The notes under the pieces: model-generated | Database searches by the model: none | Told to the model about the DNA's origin: nothing | The model's input: the letters and a program-made list of their open reading frames with translations, nothing else | Shown here: piece by piece, positions 33,743 to 47,215 of the stretch | How the letters are laid out: the number at the start of each line of letters is the position of its first letter | How positions within the stretch are numbered: position 1 is the first letter of the stretch | Position numbers and translations under genes: made by a program | NCBI RefSeq assembly: GCF_004342025.1 | Contig: NZ_SLWN01000001.1 | Span: 603,972 to 667,971 of the forward strand | Reading direction: 5' to 3' | DNA length: 64,000 nucleotides | Source of the DNA: Kribbella steppae | GTDB taxonomy: Bacteria > Actinomycetota > Actinomycetes > Propionibacteriales > Kribbellaceae

Positions 33743-33902
33743 CGGGCCTCCCTGTCGGGACTGAGGAGCGCAGGGAGCCCGGTCATGGGGCCCCCGGCCT
33801 GGACTGAGGAGCGCAGGGAGCGCAGCGACTGGAGTGACGAGGGAAGGCCGGGAGCAAGGCCCCATGACCACGCCGGCGCCGAAGGCCCGGCCAATAGCAC
33901 AG
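33743..33902. repeat. Repeat-rich hairpin element inside the opp operon
   Basis: This 160-base gap between the two ATPase genes holds a 21-base direct repeat (33758-33778 and 33801-33821, beginning GGACTGAGGAGCGCAGGG) and an inverted repeat whose outer arms are GGTCATGGGGCC (33781-33792) and GGCCCCATGACC (33858-33869), with CCCGGCCT/AGGCCGGG inside. About 36 bases at 33858-33894 recur almost unchanged at 48340-48375. It has no coding signal. Confidence 0.75.
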
Positions 33903-34997
33903 TCATGATGCGGTTCCTAGGTCGTCGGTTGGCACCCGTCGCTCGAGGTGCACCTGATCGGAATGGATGCAGGCGACCTCGTGCCAGTCGCCCGGCTGGT
34001 CGGTCAACGGGATGAGCGGCGGGTCGGCCTGCTTGCACTGCTCGGTGGCGAACTTGCAGCGCGGGTGGAATTTGCAGCCCGGCGGCAGCGCGGCCAGGCT
34101 CGGCGGTCCACCCGGGATCGACTCGAGAGCCGGCAGGTCGCCGACGATCGGCGGCACCGCGTTGATCAGGCCCAGCGTGTACGGATGCCGCGGCCGGTAG
34201 AACATGTCCCGGACGCCGCCGGTCTCGACGATACGACCGGCGTACATGGTGGCGACCCGGTCGGCGAGCTCGGCGGCCAGCGACAGGTCGTGGGAGATGA
34301 AGATCATCGAGAACCCGAGCCGCTCGCGCACCTCGTGCAGGACGTCGACGATCGACCGCTGGGTGAGGATGTCGAGTGCCGTGGTCGGCTCGTCCAGGAT
34401 CAGCACCTCCGGCTCGAGCAGCAGGCTCATCGCGATCAGCACCCGCTGCCGCATTCCGCCGGACAGCTCGTGCGGGTAGCAGTCCATCACCCGCTCCGGC
34501 TCCAGCCGTACCAGCCGGAGCAGCTCCCCGGCCCGCTCCTCGATCTCCTGCTTGGTGGCCTTGGTGTGCGCCCGCATCGTGTCGTGCATGTGGCCACGGA
34601 TCTTCAGCACCGGGTTGAACGCGTTCATCGCGCCCTGGAAGACCATCGCCGCGTCCCGCCAGCGGAACTTGCGCAGGTCCCCGCCGTCCAGGCCGAGGAT
34701 GTCGATCTCGACGCCGTCGCCACGGTTGAAGATCACCTTGCCGCTGGCGTGGCCCAGGCGCGGCAGCAACCGGAGCAGACCGAGGCCGAAGGTCGTCTTG
34801 CCGCAGCCGCTCTCTCCTACCAGCGCAAGGCTTTCGCCGGGGAACAGGTCGAGGTCGACGCCGCGGACGGCTTGCACGGTGGAGCCGGACCCGGTCCGGT
34901 ACTCGACGTTGAAATCGCGGACCGACAGCAGCGGCTTGCCATGGCCGCCGCGGACAGCGCGGCTGGCGCCGGAAGACATCGCAGTCACCATGCTCAC
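33903..34997 (-). CDS. Oligopeptide/dipeptide ABC transporter ATPase (OppD type)
   Basis: A 364-residue ATPase: Walker A GESGCGKTT, Q-loop VFQGAMNAFNPV, signature ELSGGMRQRVLIAMS, Walker B LILDEPTTALD, and the C-terminal CKFHPRCKFATEQC cluster typical of OppD/DppD. GTG start overlaps the permease stop. Pairs with the OppF-type ATPase across the repeat element. Confidence 0.92.
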   Translation of the reverse strand: MSMVTAMSSGASRAVRGGHGKPLLSVRDFNVEYRTGSGSTVQAVRGVDLDLFPGESLALVGESGCGKTTFGLGLLRLLPRLGHASGKVIFNRGDGVEIDILGLDGGDLRKFRWRDAAMVFQGAMNAFNPVLKIRGHMHDTMRAHTKATKQEIEERAGELLRLVRLEPERVMDCYPHELSGGMRQRVLIAMSLLLEPEVLILDEPTTALDILTQRSIVDVLHEVRERLGFSMIFISHDLSLAAELADRVATMYAGRIVETGGVRDMFYRPRHPYTLGLINAVPPIVGDLPALESIPGGPPSLAALPPGCKFHPRCKFATEQCKQADPPLIPLTDQPGDWHEVACIHSDQVHLERRVPTDDLGTAS

Positions 34998-35899
34998 CGG
35001 TCCCGGAGGCGCGGGTTGAGGATTTCTTCGAGCGATCTCGTCATCATCACCAATCCGAGCAGCAGGAGAACGATCGCGACGATGGGACTCAGGATGAAGG
35101 GCAGACTGTCGTCGTTGAAGATGGCGCCGGCGATCCAGGCGCGGTTCAGCATGATGCCCCAGTTCGACCCGGTCAACGGCGCCAGGCCCAGCAGGTAGAG
35201 GCCGACCAACGCGTAGATCGCGTTCGTCACACCGATCATGAAGTTCATCAGGATGAAGCTGGCCATGTTCGGCAGGATCTCGACGAAGACGATCCGGATC
35301 GTGCCGAGGTCGAGCAGTTTGGCCGCCTCGACGAACTCGCGTTCCTTCAGCGAGAGCACCTGGGACCGGATCGCCCGGGTCAGCACCGGCCAGGCCAGGC
35401 CACCGACCAGGAAGGCGAGCAGCAACGGCGAATCCAGCTTGAACATCGCGCCGAGCACCGCGAGCAGGACGATGACCGGGACGGTGAGAAAGACGTCCGC
35501 CGCGGTGACCACCACGGAGTCGGTCCCGGCGCCGAGGTAGGCGGCCAGCGAGCCGAGGACGATCGCGATAGCGGTCGAGATCGCGGCCGCGAGGAACCCG
35601 ATGAAGATGACGGACCGGCCGCCGTCGATCACCTGGATCAGCACGTCCTTGCCCTCGTTGTCGGTCCCGAGCAAATGCCCGGGCGACCCGAACGGCAGGA
35701 AGATCTCCTTCACGTTCGGCTCCACCGCGGGGGTGAAGAACGGCCCGATGGCGGTGATCAGTACCAGCAGCGCCACGATGATGAAGCCGATGAAGCCGGC
35801 CGGGCTGCGCCGCAGCGATCGCAGTATGCCGCCGAAGCGCGAAACGCTCGTCGTCCCGATCGCGGCGGTAGCGCCGGCGGTGGTCATAGTCTCAGCCAT
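34994..35899 (-). CDS. Dipeptide/oligopeptide ABC permease (DppC/OppC type)
   Basis: A 301-residue permease with six helices, the OppC-type N-terminal segment LLGTDNEGKDVLIQVIDGGR and the coupling-loop (EAA) segment VEAAKLLDLGTIRIVFVEIL followed by LPNM. ATG at 35899 lies four bases after the upstream permease stop; a longer start at 35950 would overlap that gene. Confidence 0.9.
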   Translation of the reverse strand: MAETMTTAGATAAIGTTSVSRFGGILRSLRRSPAGFIGFIIVALLVLITAIGPFFTPAVEPNVKEIFLPFGSPGHLLGTDNEGKDVLIQVIDGGRSVIFIGFLAAAISTAIAIVLGSLAAYLGAGTDSVVVTAADVFLTVPVIVLLAVLGAMFKLDSPLLLAFLVGGLAWPVLTRAIRSQVLSLKEREFVEAAKLLDLGTIRIVFVEILPNMASFILMNFMIGVTNAIYALVGLYLLGLAPLTGSNWGIMLNRAWIAGAIFNDDSLPFILSPIVAIVLLLLGLVMMTRSLEEILNPRLRDR

Positions 35900-35903
35900 C
35901 TCG

Positions 35904-37055
35904 TTACCCCAATCCCTCTCCGCCGCCGCCGTCGCCGGCGTCGCCGGCACCCTTCGCCCTCACTTTCTCGGAGCTGACCCGGATCCGCGGATCCAGCCGG
36001 CTGTAGAGCACGTCGGCGAGCAGGTTGGCCAGCACCACCGAGATCGTGACGACCAGGAAGATTCCCTGCAGCACCGGGTAGTCGCGACCGTTGACCGCGT
36101 TGAAGAGCGCCAGGCCGATGCCCTGGTAGCCGAAGATCTTCTCCACGAAGATCGCGCCGCCGACGACGAACCCGAGCGATACGGCGAGCGCGCTGAACAA
36201 CGGCAGTACGGCGTTGCGCCCGACGTACCCGGACCGGATCCGGGAGTCACTGAGGCCACGGGCACGGGCGACCGTGACGTAGTCCTCGCCGAGGGTCTCC
36301 ACCGTGGAGGACTTCATCACCAGCGCCCAGGATCCGACCGTGGTCAGCAGGTAAGCGAGGATCGGCAGCATCGCGTGGTAGAGGATGTCGTTGAGGAAGT
36401 ACAGGCTGAACGACGGTTCCACTCCCGGTGTGTAGGAGCCTCGCGCCTCGGTCAGGTTGAAGACCTGCAGTTTCACGCCGAGGAAGACCACGATCAGGAT
36501 CGCGACGATGTAGTTCGGGATCGCGTGCAGCAGCGCACCCACCGAGCTGAGCGTGTGGTCGATCCAGCTCTCCCGGCGGTAGGCCATGATCATGCCGGCC
36601 ACGATGCCGATGATGAAGCTGAGGATCGTCGCGACGCCGACGGAGAACAGCGTCCACGGCAGGTAGGTCTTGATGACCTGGGCCACGGTGGTGCCCGGCG
36701 ACAGCAGTGAATTGCCGAAATCGCCGTGCAGCAGGTTGACCATGTACGTGACGTACTGCTGGATCAGCGGCTCGTCCGGATCCAGCGAGAACAGGTTCTT
36801 GGCCTGCGCGGCGGCAGCCTCGTAGGAGATACCTGTCTGCGCGATCTGGGTCTGGATGTAGGTATCGACCGGGTTGCCCGGTAGCAACCGCACCAGGAAG
36901 AACGTCCCGGTGGTGACGATGAAGATGGTCAGGATCGCTTTCGCGATTCGACGGACCAACCACGCGTTCAGGAATCGTCGCGTGACATTGGGTCTAGGCT
37001 CGTCGACCGGACCCTCTATCAGCTTCCCAGCCGGTGTCTCGACCGCACCGCCCAC
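35904..37055 (-). CDS. Dipeptide/oligopeptide ABC permease (DppB/OppB type)
   Basis: A 383-residue permease with six helices. Family marks are RLLPGNPVDTYI, DFGNSLLSPGTTVAQVI, DYVTVARARGLSDSRI (EAA loop) and GIFLVVTISVVLANLLADVLY. GTG start has GGAGGT upstream (37061-37066). First gene of the importer operon oppB-C-D-F-small membrane protein-receptor. Confidence 0.92.
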   Translation of the reverse strand: MGGAVETPAGKLIEGPVDEPRPNVTRRFLNAWLVRRIAKAILTIFIVTTGTFFLVRLLPGNPVDTYIQTQIAQTGISYEAAAAQAKNLFSLDPDEPLIQQYVTYMVNLLHGDFGNSLLSPGTTVAQVIKTYLPWTLFSVGVATILSFIIGIVAGMIMAYRRESWIDHTLSSVGALLHAIPNYIVAILIVVFLGVKLQVFNLTEARGSYTPGVEPSFSLYFLNDILYHAMLPILAYLLTTVGSWALVMKSSTVETLGEDYVTVARARGLSDSRIRSGYVGRNAVLPLFSALAVSLGFVVGGAIFVEKIFGYQGIGLALFNAVNGRDYPVLQGIFLVVTISVVLANLLADVLYSRLDPRIRVSSEKVRAKGAGDAGDGGGGEGLG

Positions 37056-37150
37056 AGCTCACCTCCAAGCGACTACCGACGAATATGGCCCCCGGTGACA
37101 CCCTTTAGTAAGAGACCCTGCCTTGCAAGGATCTGCGCACAGTGTGGACA

Positions 37151-37168
37151 GTCTGCGCATCCGCAGAC
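37151..37168. promoter_or_regulatory. Dyad in the opp promoter region
   Basis: GTCTGCG and CGCAGAC form a perfect seven-base inverted repeat around CATC, about 95 bases upstream of oppB. A ten-base palindrome CCTTGCAAGG lies nearby. Either could bind a regulator; no regulator gene is adjacent. Confidence 0.35.
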
Positions 37169-37231
37169 ACCGAGTCAACGACTTGAGACAACGTTGCCGA
37201 TAGTACGCACAAACCGTGATCTCAAGCGCAG

Positions 37232-37267
37232 AAAACGCCCGCCACCCCGTGCGAAGGGTGACGGGCG
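37232..37267 (-). terminator. Intrinsic terminator of leuA
   Basis: On the minus strand, CGCCCGTCACCC pairs with GGGTGGCGGGCG (one mismatch in twelve) around an eight-base loop, followed by TTTT (bases 37235-37232). It starts 17 bases after the leuA stop. Confidence 0.85.
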
Positions 37268-37283
37268 ACTGCGATTTCTGTAG

Positions 37284-39149
<1,866 letters not shown>

Positions 39150-39249
39150 AGCACAACCCGGCCCGCCCGTCGAACCGGGGGTCTCGACCGTCGAGACACG
39201 GAGCGTGACGACTTGTGCTCAAGTGCCCTTGAATTTTTAACCTTGATCT

Positions 39250-42315
<3,066 letters not shown>

Positions 42316-42320
42316 CCCAG

Positions 42321-42350
42321 CAGTCTTCCCACCGTTCTGGAATCGGTCAA
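42321..42350 (-). promoter_or_regulatory. Candidate furA-katG promoter
   Basis: TTGACC and AGACTG on the minus strand are separated by 18 bases; the expected start coincides with the furA GTG at 42315. No clear Fur-type palindrome was found in the gap. Confidence 0.4.
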
Positions 42351-42464
42351 GATTTCCGTCCGACTGTCAGGGTGTGAACCGAGCGCGAGATGTGGCACGT
42401 GCGGTGACTTCCTCACCGGGATAAACCACTCGCGGTAATCGGCGGCGGCGAGGAAGCTGAGGGG

Positions 42465-43454
42465 GTGGAGATCACAAGACTGTCGCCCGACGACGAGGTC
42501 GGATGCGCTGATGCTGTCGCGGTGCAGAGTGCCGCGGCCAAGCTGGACTGCCCGGAGGCGTTGATGTCGACGCCACGCAGCTACGCCGCCCACTTGAAGT
42601 ACGGGTGGGACGGTGACCCGGGCCGGGCTTATCTGGCGCGCGACGAAGACGGAGTGGTCGTCGGACTGATCGGCCTGTACACGCCGACGTACGACAACAC
42701 CCACCTCGCGTGGACATCGCTCGAGGTTCATCCGGACCATCGAGGTCGTGGCATCGGCTCGGAGCTGCTCGGGTACGCCGAACAGGTGGCTCGTGAGCTG
42801 GGGCGGACGTCCTTCGGGACGGACAACTGGGACCTGCCGAAGGCGAACGCGTTCTCGCTGCGGCACGGGTTCGAGCAGAAGGCGGTCGAGGTCAACCGGC
42901 GGCAGGACATCACCGGCCTCGACTGGTCCGTCGTCCAGGGCTTGTACGACGAAGCGGTGCGGGCGTCGGCCGCGTACGAACTGGTGCGGGTGACCGGTCG
43001 GGTGCCCGATGAGCTGCTCGACGGCATGGTCGCGCTGACCGCGTCGATCAACGATGCGCCGAAGGACGACCTGGACATCGAGGACGACGTGTTCACCCCG
43101 GAGCGGCTGCGCAAGTACGAAGCAGCCCAGGAGGCCGCGGACCGGACCATCTACCGGGTGATCGCGCGCGAGCGTTCGACCGGCGCACTGGCCGGGCACT
43201 CGACCATCGTGGTCGAGCGGGAGCGACCGCACATCGCCGAGCAGCACGACACCGCCGTCGATCGCGCCCACCGCGGCCATCGCCTCGGTGCCCTGGTCAA
43301 GACCGCCATGCTGCTCTGGATGCGCGACGAAGAACCCGCCGTCACCCAGCTCGACACCTGGAACGCCGAGTCCAACGCCCACATGATCGCGATCAACGAA
43401 CAACTCAACTACCGCATCGTCGCCCGATCGATCGCCTACCAGAAGTCGCTCTAG
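42465..43454 (+). CDS. Double-GNAT acetyltransferase
   Basis: A 329-residue protein with two GNAT halves. The first has SLEVHPDHRGRGIGSELLGY and the second [21 protein letters not shown] with LDTWNAESNAHMIAINEQL. The layout resembles mycothiol synthase MshD and other two-domain actinobacterial acetyltransferases, but identity with MshD cannot be claimed. GTG start; divergent from furA; 3' end overlaps the next gene by four bases. Confidence 0.82.
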   Translation: MEITRLSPDDEVGCADAVAVQSAAAKLDCPEALMSTPRSYAAHLKYGWDGDPGRAYLARDEDGVVVGLIGLYTPTYDNTHLAWTSLEVHPDHRGRGIGSELLGYAEQVARELGRTSFGTDNWDLPKANAFSLRHGFEQKAVEVNRRQDITGLDWSVVQGLYDEAVRASAAYELVRVTGRVPDELLDGMVALTASINDAPKDDLDIEDDVFTPERLRKYEAAQEAADRTIYRVIARERSTGALAGHSTIVVERERPHIAEQHDTAVDRAHRGHRLGALVKTAMLLWMRDEEPAVTQLDTWNAESNAHMIAINEQLNYRIVARSIAYQKSL

Positions 43455-44119
43455 ACCGCCTCGACGACGGTGACCTTCATCGAGTTGGTGAGGGTGAACC
43501 CGAGCGATTCGTAGAGCTGGATCGCTCGGGTGTTGGTGCCGCCGGTGTGCAGGAACGGCGTGCGGCCGGCTGAGGCGATGTGGGCGGCTACCGCGCGGAT
43601 CAGGTGGGTGGCCAGGCCCTGACCGCGGTACGACGGGAGCGTGCAGACGGCGCTGATCTCGGTGTGGGTGGGGAGGGCGAAGCGGGTGCCGGCCATGGCG
43701 ATCAGCTCGCCCTCGCGGCGGATGCCGAGGTAGGTGCCCAGCTCGATCGTGCGAGAGCGGAACGGCCCGGGATCGGTGAGGGCGACCAGGGCCAGCATCT
43801 CCGGTACGTCGTCCCACGTGAGGACGACGGCTTCGTCGTACTCAGCCGCCAGTGTCGGCGGGGCGACGTACTGGACCAGGTCGAACTGGCGGTCCAGCTT
43901 GAAGGTGTCCGGGACCGGCAGGTCCGGGCGCATCAGGGCGGCCGTGGTGCCGGCGCCGAGGAGCTCGGCCGCGTTGGACCAGTCCTCAGCGGTCGGGTTG
44001 TCCGGCAGGCCCAGGAACGGAGCGATCGCCTTCGGGTAGCAGCGGGCGTTCCCGCGGGTTTCGGCGAAGGTGGAGTGTGGACCGGTCAGGGCGGCGTAGA
44101 CCGGGTTCTGCAGGGTCAC
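43451..44119 (-). CDS. GNAT acetyltransferase (FR47-like)
   Basis: A 222-residue acetyltransferase with a divergent N-terminal half and a C-terminal GNAT core: AVCTLPSYRGQGLATHLIRAV (motif A) and TNTRAIQLYESLGF (motif B). It begins one base after the era stop in the same direction and may be expressed from the era transcript. Confidence 0.82.
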   Translation of the reverse strand: MTLQNPVYAALTGPHSTFAETRGNARCYPKAIAPFLGLPDNPTAEDWSNAAELLGAGTTAALMRPDLPVPDTFKLDRQFDLVQYVAPPTLAAEYDEAVVLTWDDVPEMLALVALTDPGPFRSRTIELGTYLGIRREGELIAMAGTRFALPTHTEISAVCTLPSYRGQGLATHLIRAVAAHIASAGRTPFLHTGGTNTRAIQLYESLGFTLTNSMKVTVVEAV

Positions 44120-45049
44120 TCAGAAGCCCAGTTTGCGCAGGTTCTTGGCGTCGGTCTGCCAGTTCTTGGCGATCTTCACGTGCAGGTCGAGGTAGACCGG
44201 CGTACCCAGCAGCGCCTCGATCTGGCGGCGGGCGGCGGCGCCGACCTCGCGCAGCCGGGCGCCCTTGTGACCGATCATGATGCCCTTCTGGCTGTCCCGC
44301 TCGAGGAAGATGTTGGCGTACACATCGAGTAGCGGCTTGTCCTCCGGCCGGTCCTCGCGCAGGCCCATCTCGTCGATGGTGACGGCGATCGAGTGCGGCA
44401 ACTCGTCCCGCACACCTTCCAGCGCCGCCTCGCGGATCAACTCGGCGACCAGGGTCTCCTCGGGCTCGTCGGTGATGTCGCCGTCCGGGTAGAGCGCGAC
44501 GCCCTCCGGCAGCAGTTTCACCAACTCGTCGGCGACCACGTCGACCTGGAAACCGGAGGTCGCCGAGACCGGCACGATCGAGGCCCACTCGATCCCGGCC
44601 GACTCCCCCAGCGCGGCGATCTCGGCCAGGTGCTCGACCATCCGGTCCGGCTCGACCAGGTCGGCCTTGGTGGCCAGCGCGACCTTCGGGGTCTTCGCGA
44701 CCTTGGCTGCTTCGGTGACCAGGAACCGGTCGCCCGGGCCGATCCGGTCGCTGGCCGGCAGGCAGACCGCGATCACGTCGACCTCGGCCCAGGTGGTCTT
44801 GACCAGGTCGTTCAGCCGCTCGCCGAGCAGCGTGCGCGGCTTGTGCAGGCCGGGGGTGTCGACCAGGATGAGCTGGGCGTCGGGCCGGTGCACGATGCCG
44901 CGGACCGCGTGCCGGGTGGTCTGCGGCTTCGACGAGGTGATCACGATCTTCTGCCCCACCAACGCGTTGGTGAGGGTGGACTTGCCCGCGTTCGGTCGCC
45001 CGACGAAACAGGCGAAACCGGACTTGAAGGCCTCAGGTGTGGACGACAT
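44120..45049 (-). CDS. era: GTPase Era
   Basis: Essential GTPase that binds the 3' end of 16S rRNA during 30S assembly. The 309-residue protein has G1 GRPNAGKST, G2 around QTTRHAV, G3 DTPGLHKP, G4 TKAD, G5 SATSG, and a C-terminal KH domain with ERDSQKGIMIGHKGARLREV. ATG at 45049 (MSSTPEAF) overlaps the end of the deaminase-like gene by 17 bases; a longer start at 45076 is unlikely. Confidence 0.95.
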   Translation of the reverse strand: MSSTPEAFKSGFACFVGRPNAGKSTLTNALVGQKIVITSSKPQTTRHAVRGIVHRPDAQLILVDTPGLHKPRTLLGERLNDLVKTTWAEVDVIAVCLPASDRIGPGDRFLVTEAAKVAKTPKVALATKADLVEPDRMVEHLAEIAALGESAGIEWASIVPVSATSGFQVDVVADELVKLLPEGVALYPDGDITDEPEETLVAELIREAALEGVRDELPHSIAVTIDEMGLREDRPEDKPLLDVYANIFLERDSQKGIMIGHKGARLREVGAAARRQIEALLGTPVYLDLHVKIAKNWQTDAKNLRKLGF

Positions 45050-45380
45050 CGCGGACCTCTCCGGTGCCATTGGCAACTACTACGGGAATGGCGGCGCCGG
45101 CGAAGTGGCGGACGACGTTCACATCGAGGCCATCAGGTGCGTCGGTGACGACCGCGGCGGCCTCCAGACCCTTCACCCCCGAGGACAGCGCCATCGCGAC
45201 CGCCAACTGCAATGCGGTCAGGCCGACGGTGTCGAGCGCCACCGTGCAGGCGGCGTACGTGCGCCCGTCGGAGTCCCGGACCGCGGCACCTTCGGCCGCA
45301 CGGGTGCGGGCACGGGCGGCGCGGGCCAGCGTGACGAGTTTGGCGTCCTCGGCCGAGAGGTCTGACAAGAAATGCTCCAA
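45033..45380 (-). CDS. Cytidine deaminase-like small protein (Rv2365c type)
   Basis: A 115-residue protein of the kind found between the CNNM protein and era in M. tuberculosis (Rv2365c). DSDGRTYAACTVALDTVGLTALQLAVAMALSSG recalls the cytidine deaminase fold (written here as DSDGRTYAACTVALDT and LTALQLAVAMALSSG), but the zinc-binding HAE and PCxxC motifs are absent, so it is probably not a deaminase. Start is likely TTG at 45380; a CTG overlapping the upstream stop is the alternative. No ATG or GTG fits. Confidence 0.72.
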   Translation of the reverse strand: MEHFLSDLSAEDAKLVTLARAARARTRAAEGAAVRDSDGRTYAACTVALDTVGLTALQLAVAMALSSGVKGLEAAAVVTDAPDGLDVNVVRHFAGAAIPVVVANGTGEVRDVVHT

Positions 45381-45385
45381 GGGGA

Positions 45386-46690
45386 TCAGGCGTGCTGATG
45401 GTTCTGGTCGTGCGAGGGGTCGGCGGTTTCCTCCCGCCGTACCAGCACAGTACCGACCTGGTTGCGGCGGCCGGACGGCCGCTCCGCGGTCAGCGACAAT
45501 CCCGCGATCTCCACCTCGGCCCCGGGGATCGGCACCTTGCCGAGCAGTTTCGCCATCAGACCGCCGACGGTGTCGACGTCGTCGTCGTCCAGCGGTACGC
45601 CGAACAACTCGCCCAACTCGTCGATCGGCAGCCGGCTGGACACGCGGTACGCGCCGTCCGACAGCTCCTGCACCGAGTCGGGCACCTCGTCGTACTCGTC
45701 GGTGATCTCGCCGACGATCTCCTCCAGGATGTCCTCGATGGTGACGAGGCCGGCCGTTCCGCCGTACTCGTCGACGACGATCGCGACGTGCATCCTGGCC
45801 GCCTGCATCTCGCGCAGCAGCTCGTCGATCGGCTTGGAGTCCGGGATGTACATACACGGCCGCATCACCGACTCGACCCGCTCGGTCGACTCGGCCTGCG
45901 CGTTGTCGTAGACCCGGCGCATCACGTCCTTGAGGTAGACGACGCCGAGGATGTCGTCCAGCGACTCACCGATCACCGGGATCCGCGAGTAGCCCGACCG
46001 CAGAGCCAGCGAGGTGAGCTGGCGCAGCTTCTTGTGCTTCTCGATGTAGACCATGTCGGTCCGCGGCACCATCACCTCGCGGACGATGGTGTCGCCGAGC
46101 TCGAACACCGAGTGGATCATCTGCCGCTCGCCGGACTCGATCACCGCCGACTTCTCGGCCAGGTCGACCAGCGCGCGCAGCTCCGCCTCGGTCGCGAACG
46201 GGCCCTCGGCGAAGCCCTTGCCCGGAGTGAGCGCGTTGCCGATCAGGATCAGGAGCTTCGGCAGCGGCCCGAGGATCCGGGTCAGTGCCATCACCGGGCC
46301 GGCCGACAGGATCGCGAACCGGTCCGAGTGCTGCCGGCCGAGAGTGCGCGGCGCGACGCCGATGATCACGTACGAGACCAGCACCATCACCACGGCGGTG
46401 ATCAGGATGTGTTGCCAGGTGACCGGGAAGACCTCCGACAGCGCCTGGGTGACCAGCACGATCGCGGTGATCTCGCACATCAGCCGGACCAGCAGCAGCG
46501 AGTTCAGGTAGCGCGGCGCGTCCGACAGCAGGGCGCGCAGCCGGACCGCGCGCAGGTTGCCCTGCTCGACCTGCTCGTTCGCGCGCACCTTGGAGTACGA
46601 CGACAGTGCTGCCTCGGCGCCGGCGAAGAGACCGGCGAGCAGGACCAGCACCGCAGCCACAACCAGCAGAACGAGGTCGTGGGAGGTCAC
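45386..46690 (-). CDS. CNNM/CorC-family transmembrane protein with CBS domains
   Basis: A 434-residue protein: three to four membrane helices (1-145, DUF21/CNNM), linker RQMIHSVFELGDTIVREVMVPRTDMV, two CBS domains (about 205-325) and a C-terminal CorC/HlyC domain (DEYGGTAGLVTIEDILEEIV, GEITDEYD, VDTVGGLMAKLLGKVP). The family acts in Mg2+/Co2+ efflux or maintenance; old names call it hemolysin. Same neighbours as M. tuberculosis Rv2366c. GTG start. Confidence 0.92.
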   Translation of the reverse strand: MTSHDLVLLVVAAVLVLLAGLFAGAEAALSSYSKVRANEQVEQGNLRAVRLRALLSDAPRYLNSLLLVRLMCEITAIVLVTQALSEVFPVTWQHILITAVVMVLVSYVIIGVAPRTLGRQHSDRFAILSAGPVMALTRILGPLPKLLILIGNALTPGKGFAEGPFATEAELRALVDLAEKSAVIESGERQMIHSVFELGDTIVREVMVPRTDMVYIEKHKKLRQLTSLALRSGYSRIPVIGESLDDILGVVYLKDVMRRVYDNAQAESTERVESVMRPCMYIPDSKPIDELLREMQAARMHVAIVVDEYGGTAGLVTIEDILEEIVGEITDEYDEVPDSVQELSDGAYRVSSRLPIDELGELFGVPLDDDDVDTVGGLMAKLLGKVPIPGAEVEIAGLSLTAERPSGRRNQVGTVLVRREETADPSHDQNHQHA

Positions 46691-46732
46691 CGCAACGTCA
46701 CTCCTGTCCGAGAGGGTGGCTGATGGGAACCA

Positions 46733-47206
46733 TCAGACACCCTCCATCCGGTTTGCGGGTGATCGCCATGCTTCCAGCAGCCGGCCCTGGACGTCCCACA
46801 TCTCCGCCTTCTCGGCGGGTTCGGCGTGGTCGTACCCGAGCAGGTGCAGGATGCCGTGGACGGTCAGCAGCTCCAGCTCGGCCCAGGTGCCGTGCCCGGC
46901 CTTGGTGCCCTGCGTGGCCGCGACGGTCGGGCACAGCGCGATGTCACCGAGATGACCGAGCGGCGGCTCGGCGTCGTCCTCGGCACCCGGCCGCAGCTCG
47001 TCCATCGGCCACGACATCACGTCGGTCGGACCCGGCAGGTCCAGGAACTCGACGTGATACCGCGCCATCGTGTCCTCGTCGACCAGCTTGATCGACAGCT
47101 CACACTCCGGGTGCAGCCGCAGCGACGACATCACGAACCGGCTGAGCCGCATCAGTCCGTGTGCGTCGATCTCGACCCCGGACTCGTTGTTGACCTCGAC
47201 GTTCAT
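46733..47206 (-). CDS. ybeY: Endoribonuclease YbeY (rRNA maturation factor)
   Basis: A 157-residue zinc-dependent endoribonuclease for 16S rRNA maturation and quality control. The catalytic zinc motif HGILHLLGYDH matches H-X3-H-X5-H. TDVMSWPMDE and LGDIALCP are family segments. Placed between phoH and the CNNM gene as in most bacteria. Confidence 0.95.
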   Translation of the reverse strand: MNVEVNNESGVEIDAHGLMRLSRFVMSSLRLHPECELSIKLVDEDTMARYHVEFLDLPGPTDVMSWPMDELRPGAEDDAEPPLGHLGDIALCPTVAATQGTKAGHGTWAELELLTVHGILHLLGYDHAEPAEKAEMWDVQGRLLEAWRSPANRMEGV

Positions 47207-47215
47207 CTGTGCGGC

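Noticed and set aside
37119..37128. Palindrome CCTTGCAAGG upstream of oppB as an operator
   Set aside because: A ten-base palindrome alone is weak evidence; only noted beside the stronger dyad at 37151-37168.
42465..43454. Calling the double-GNAT protein mycothiol synthase MshD
   Set aside because: The two-domain layout fits, but many actinobacterial acetyltransferases share it and no MshD-specific context is present.
45033..45380. Calling the gene before era an active cytidine deaminase
   Set aside because: The zinc ligands HAE and PCxxC are missing.
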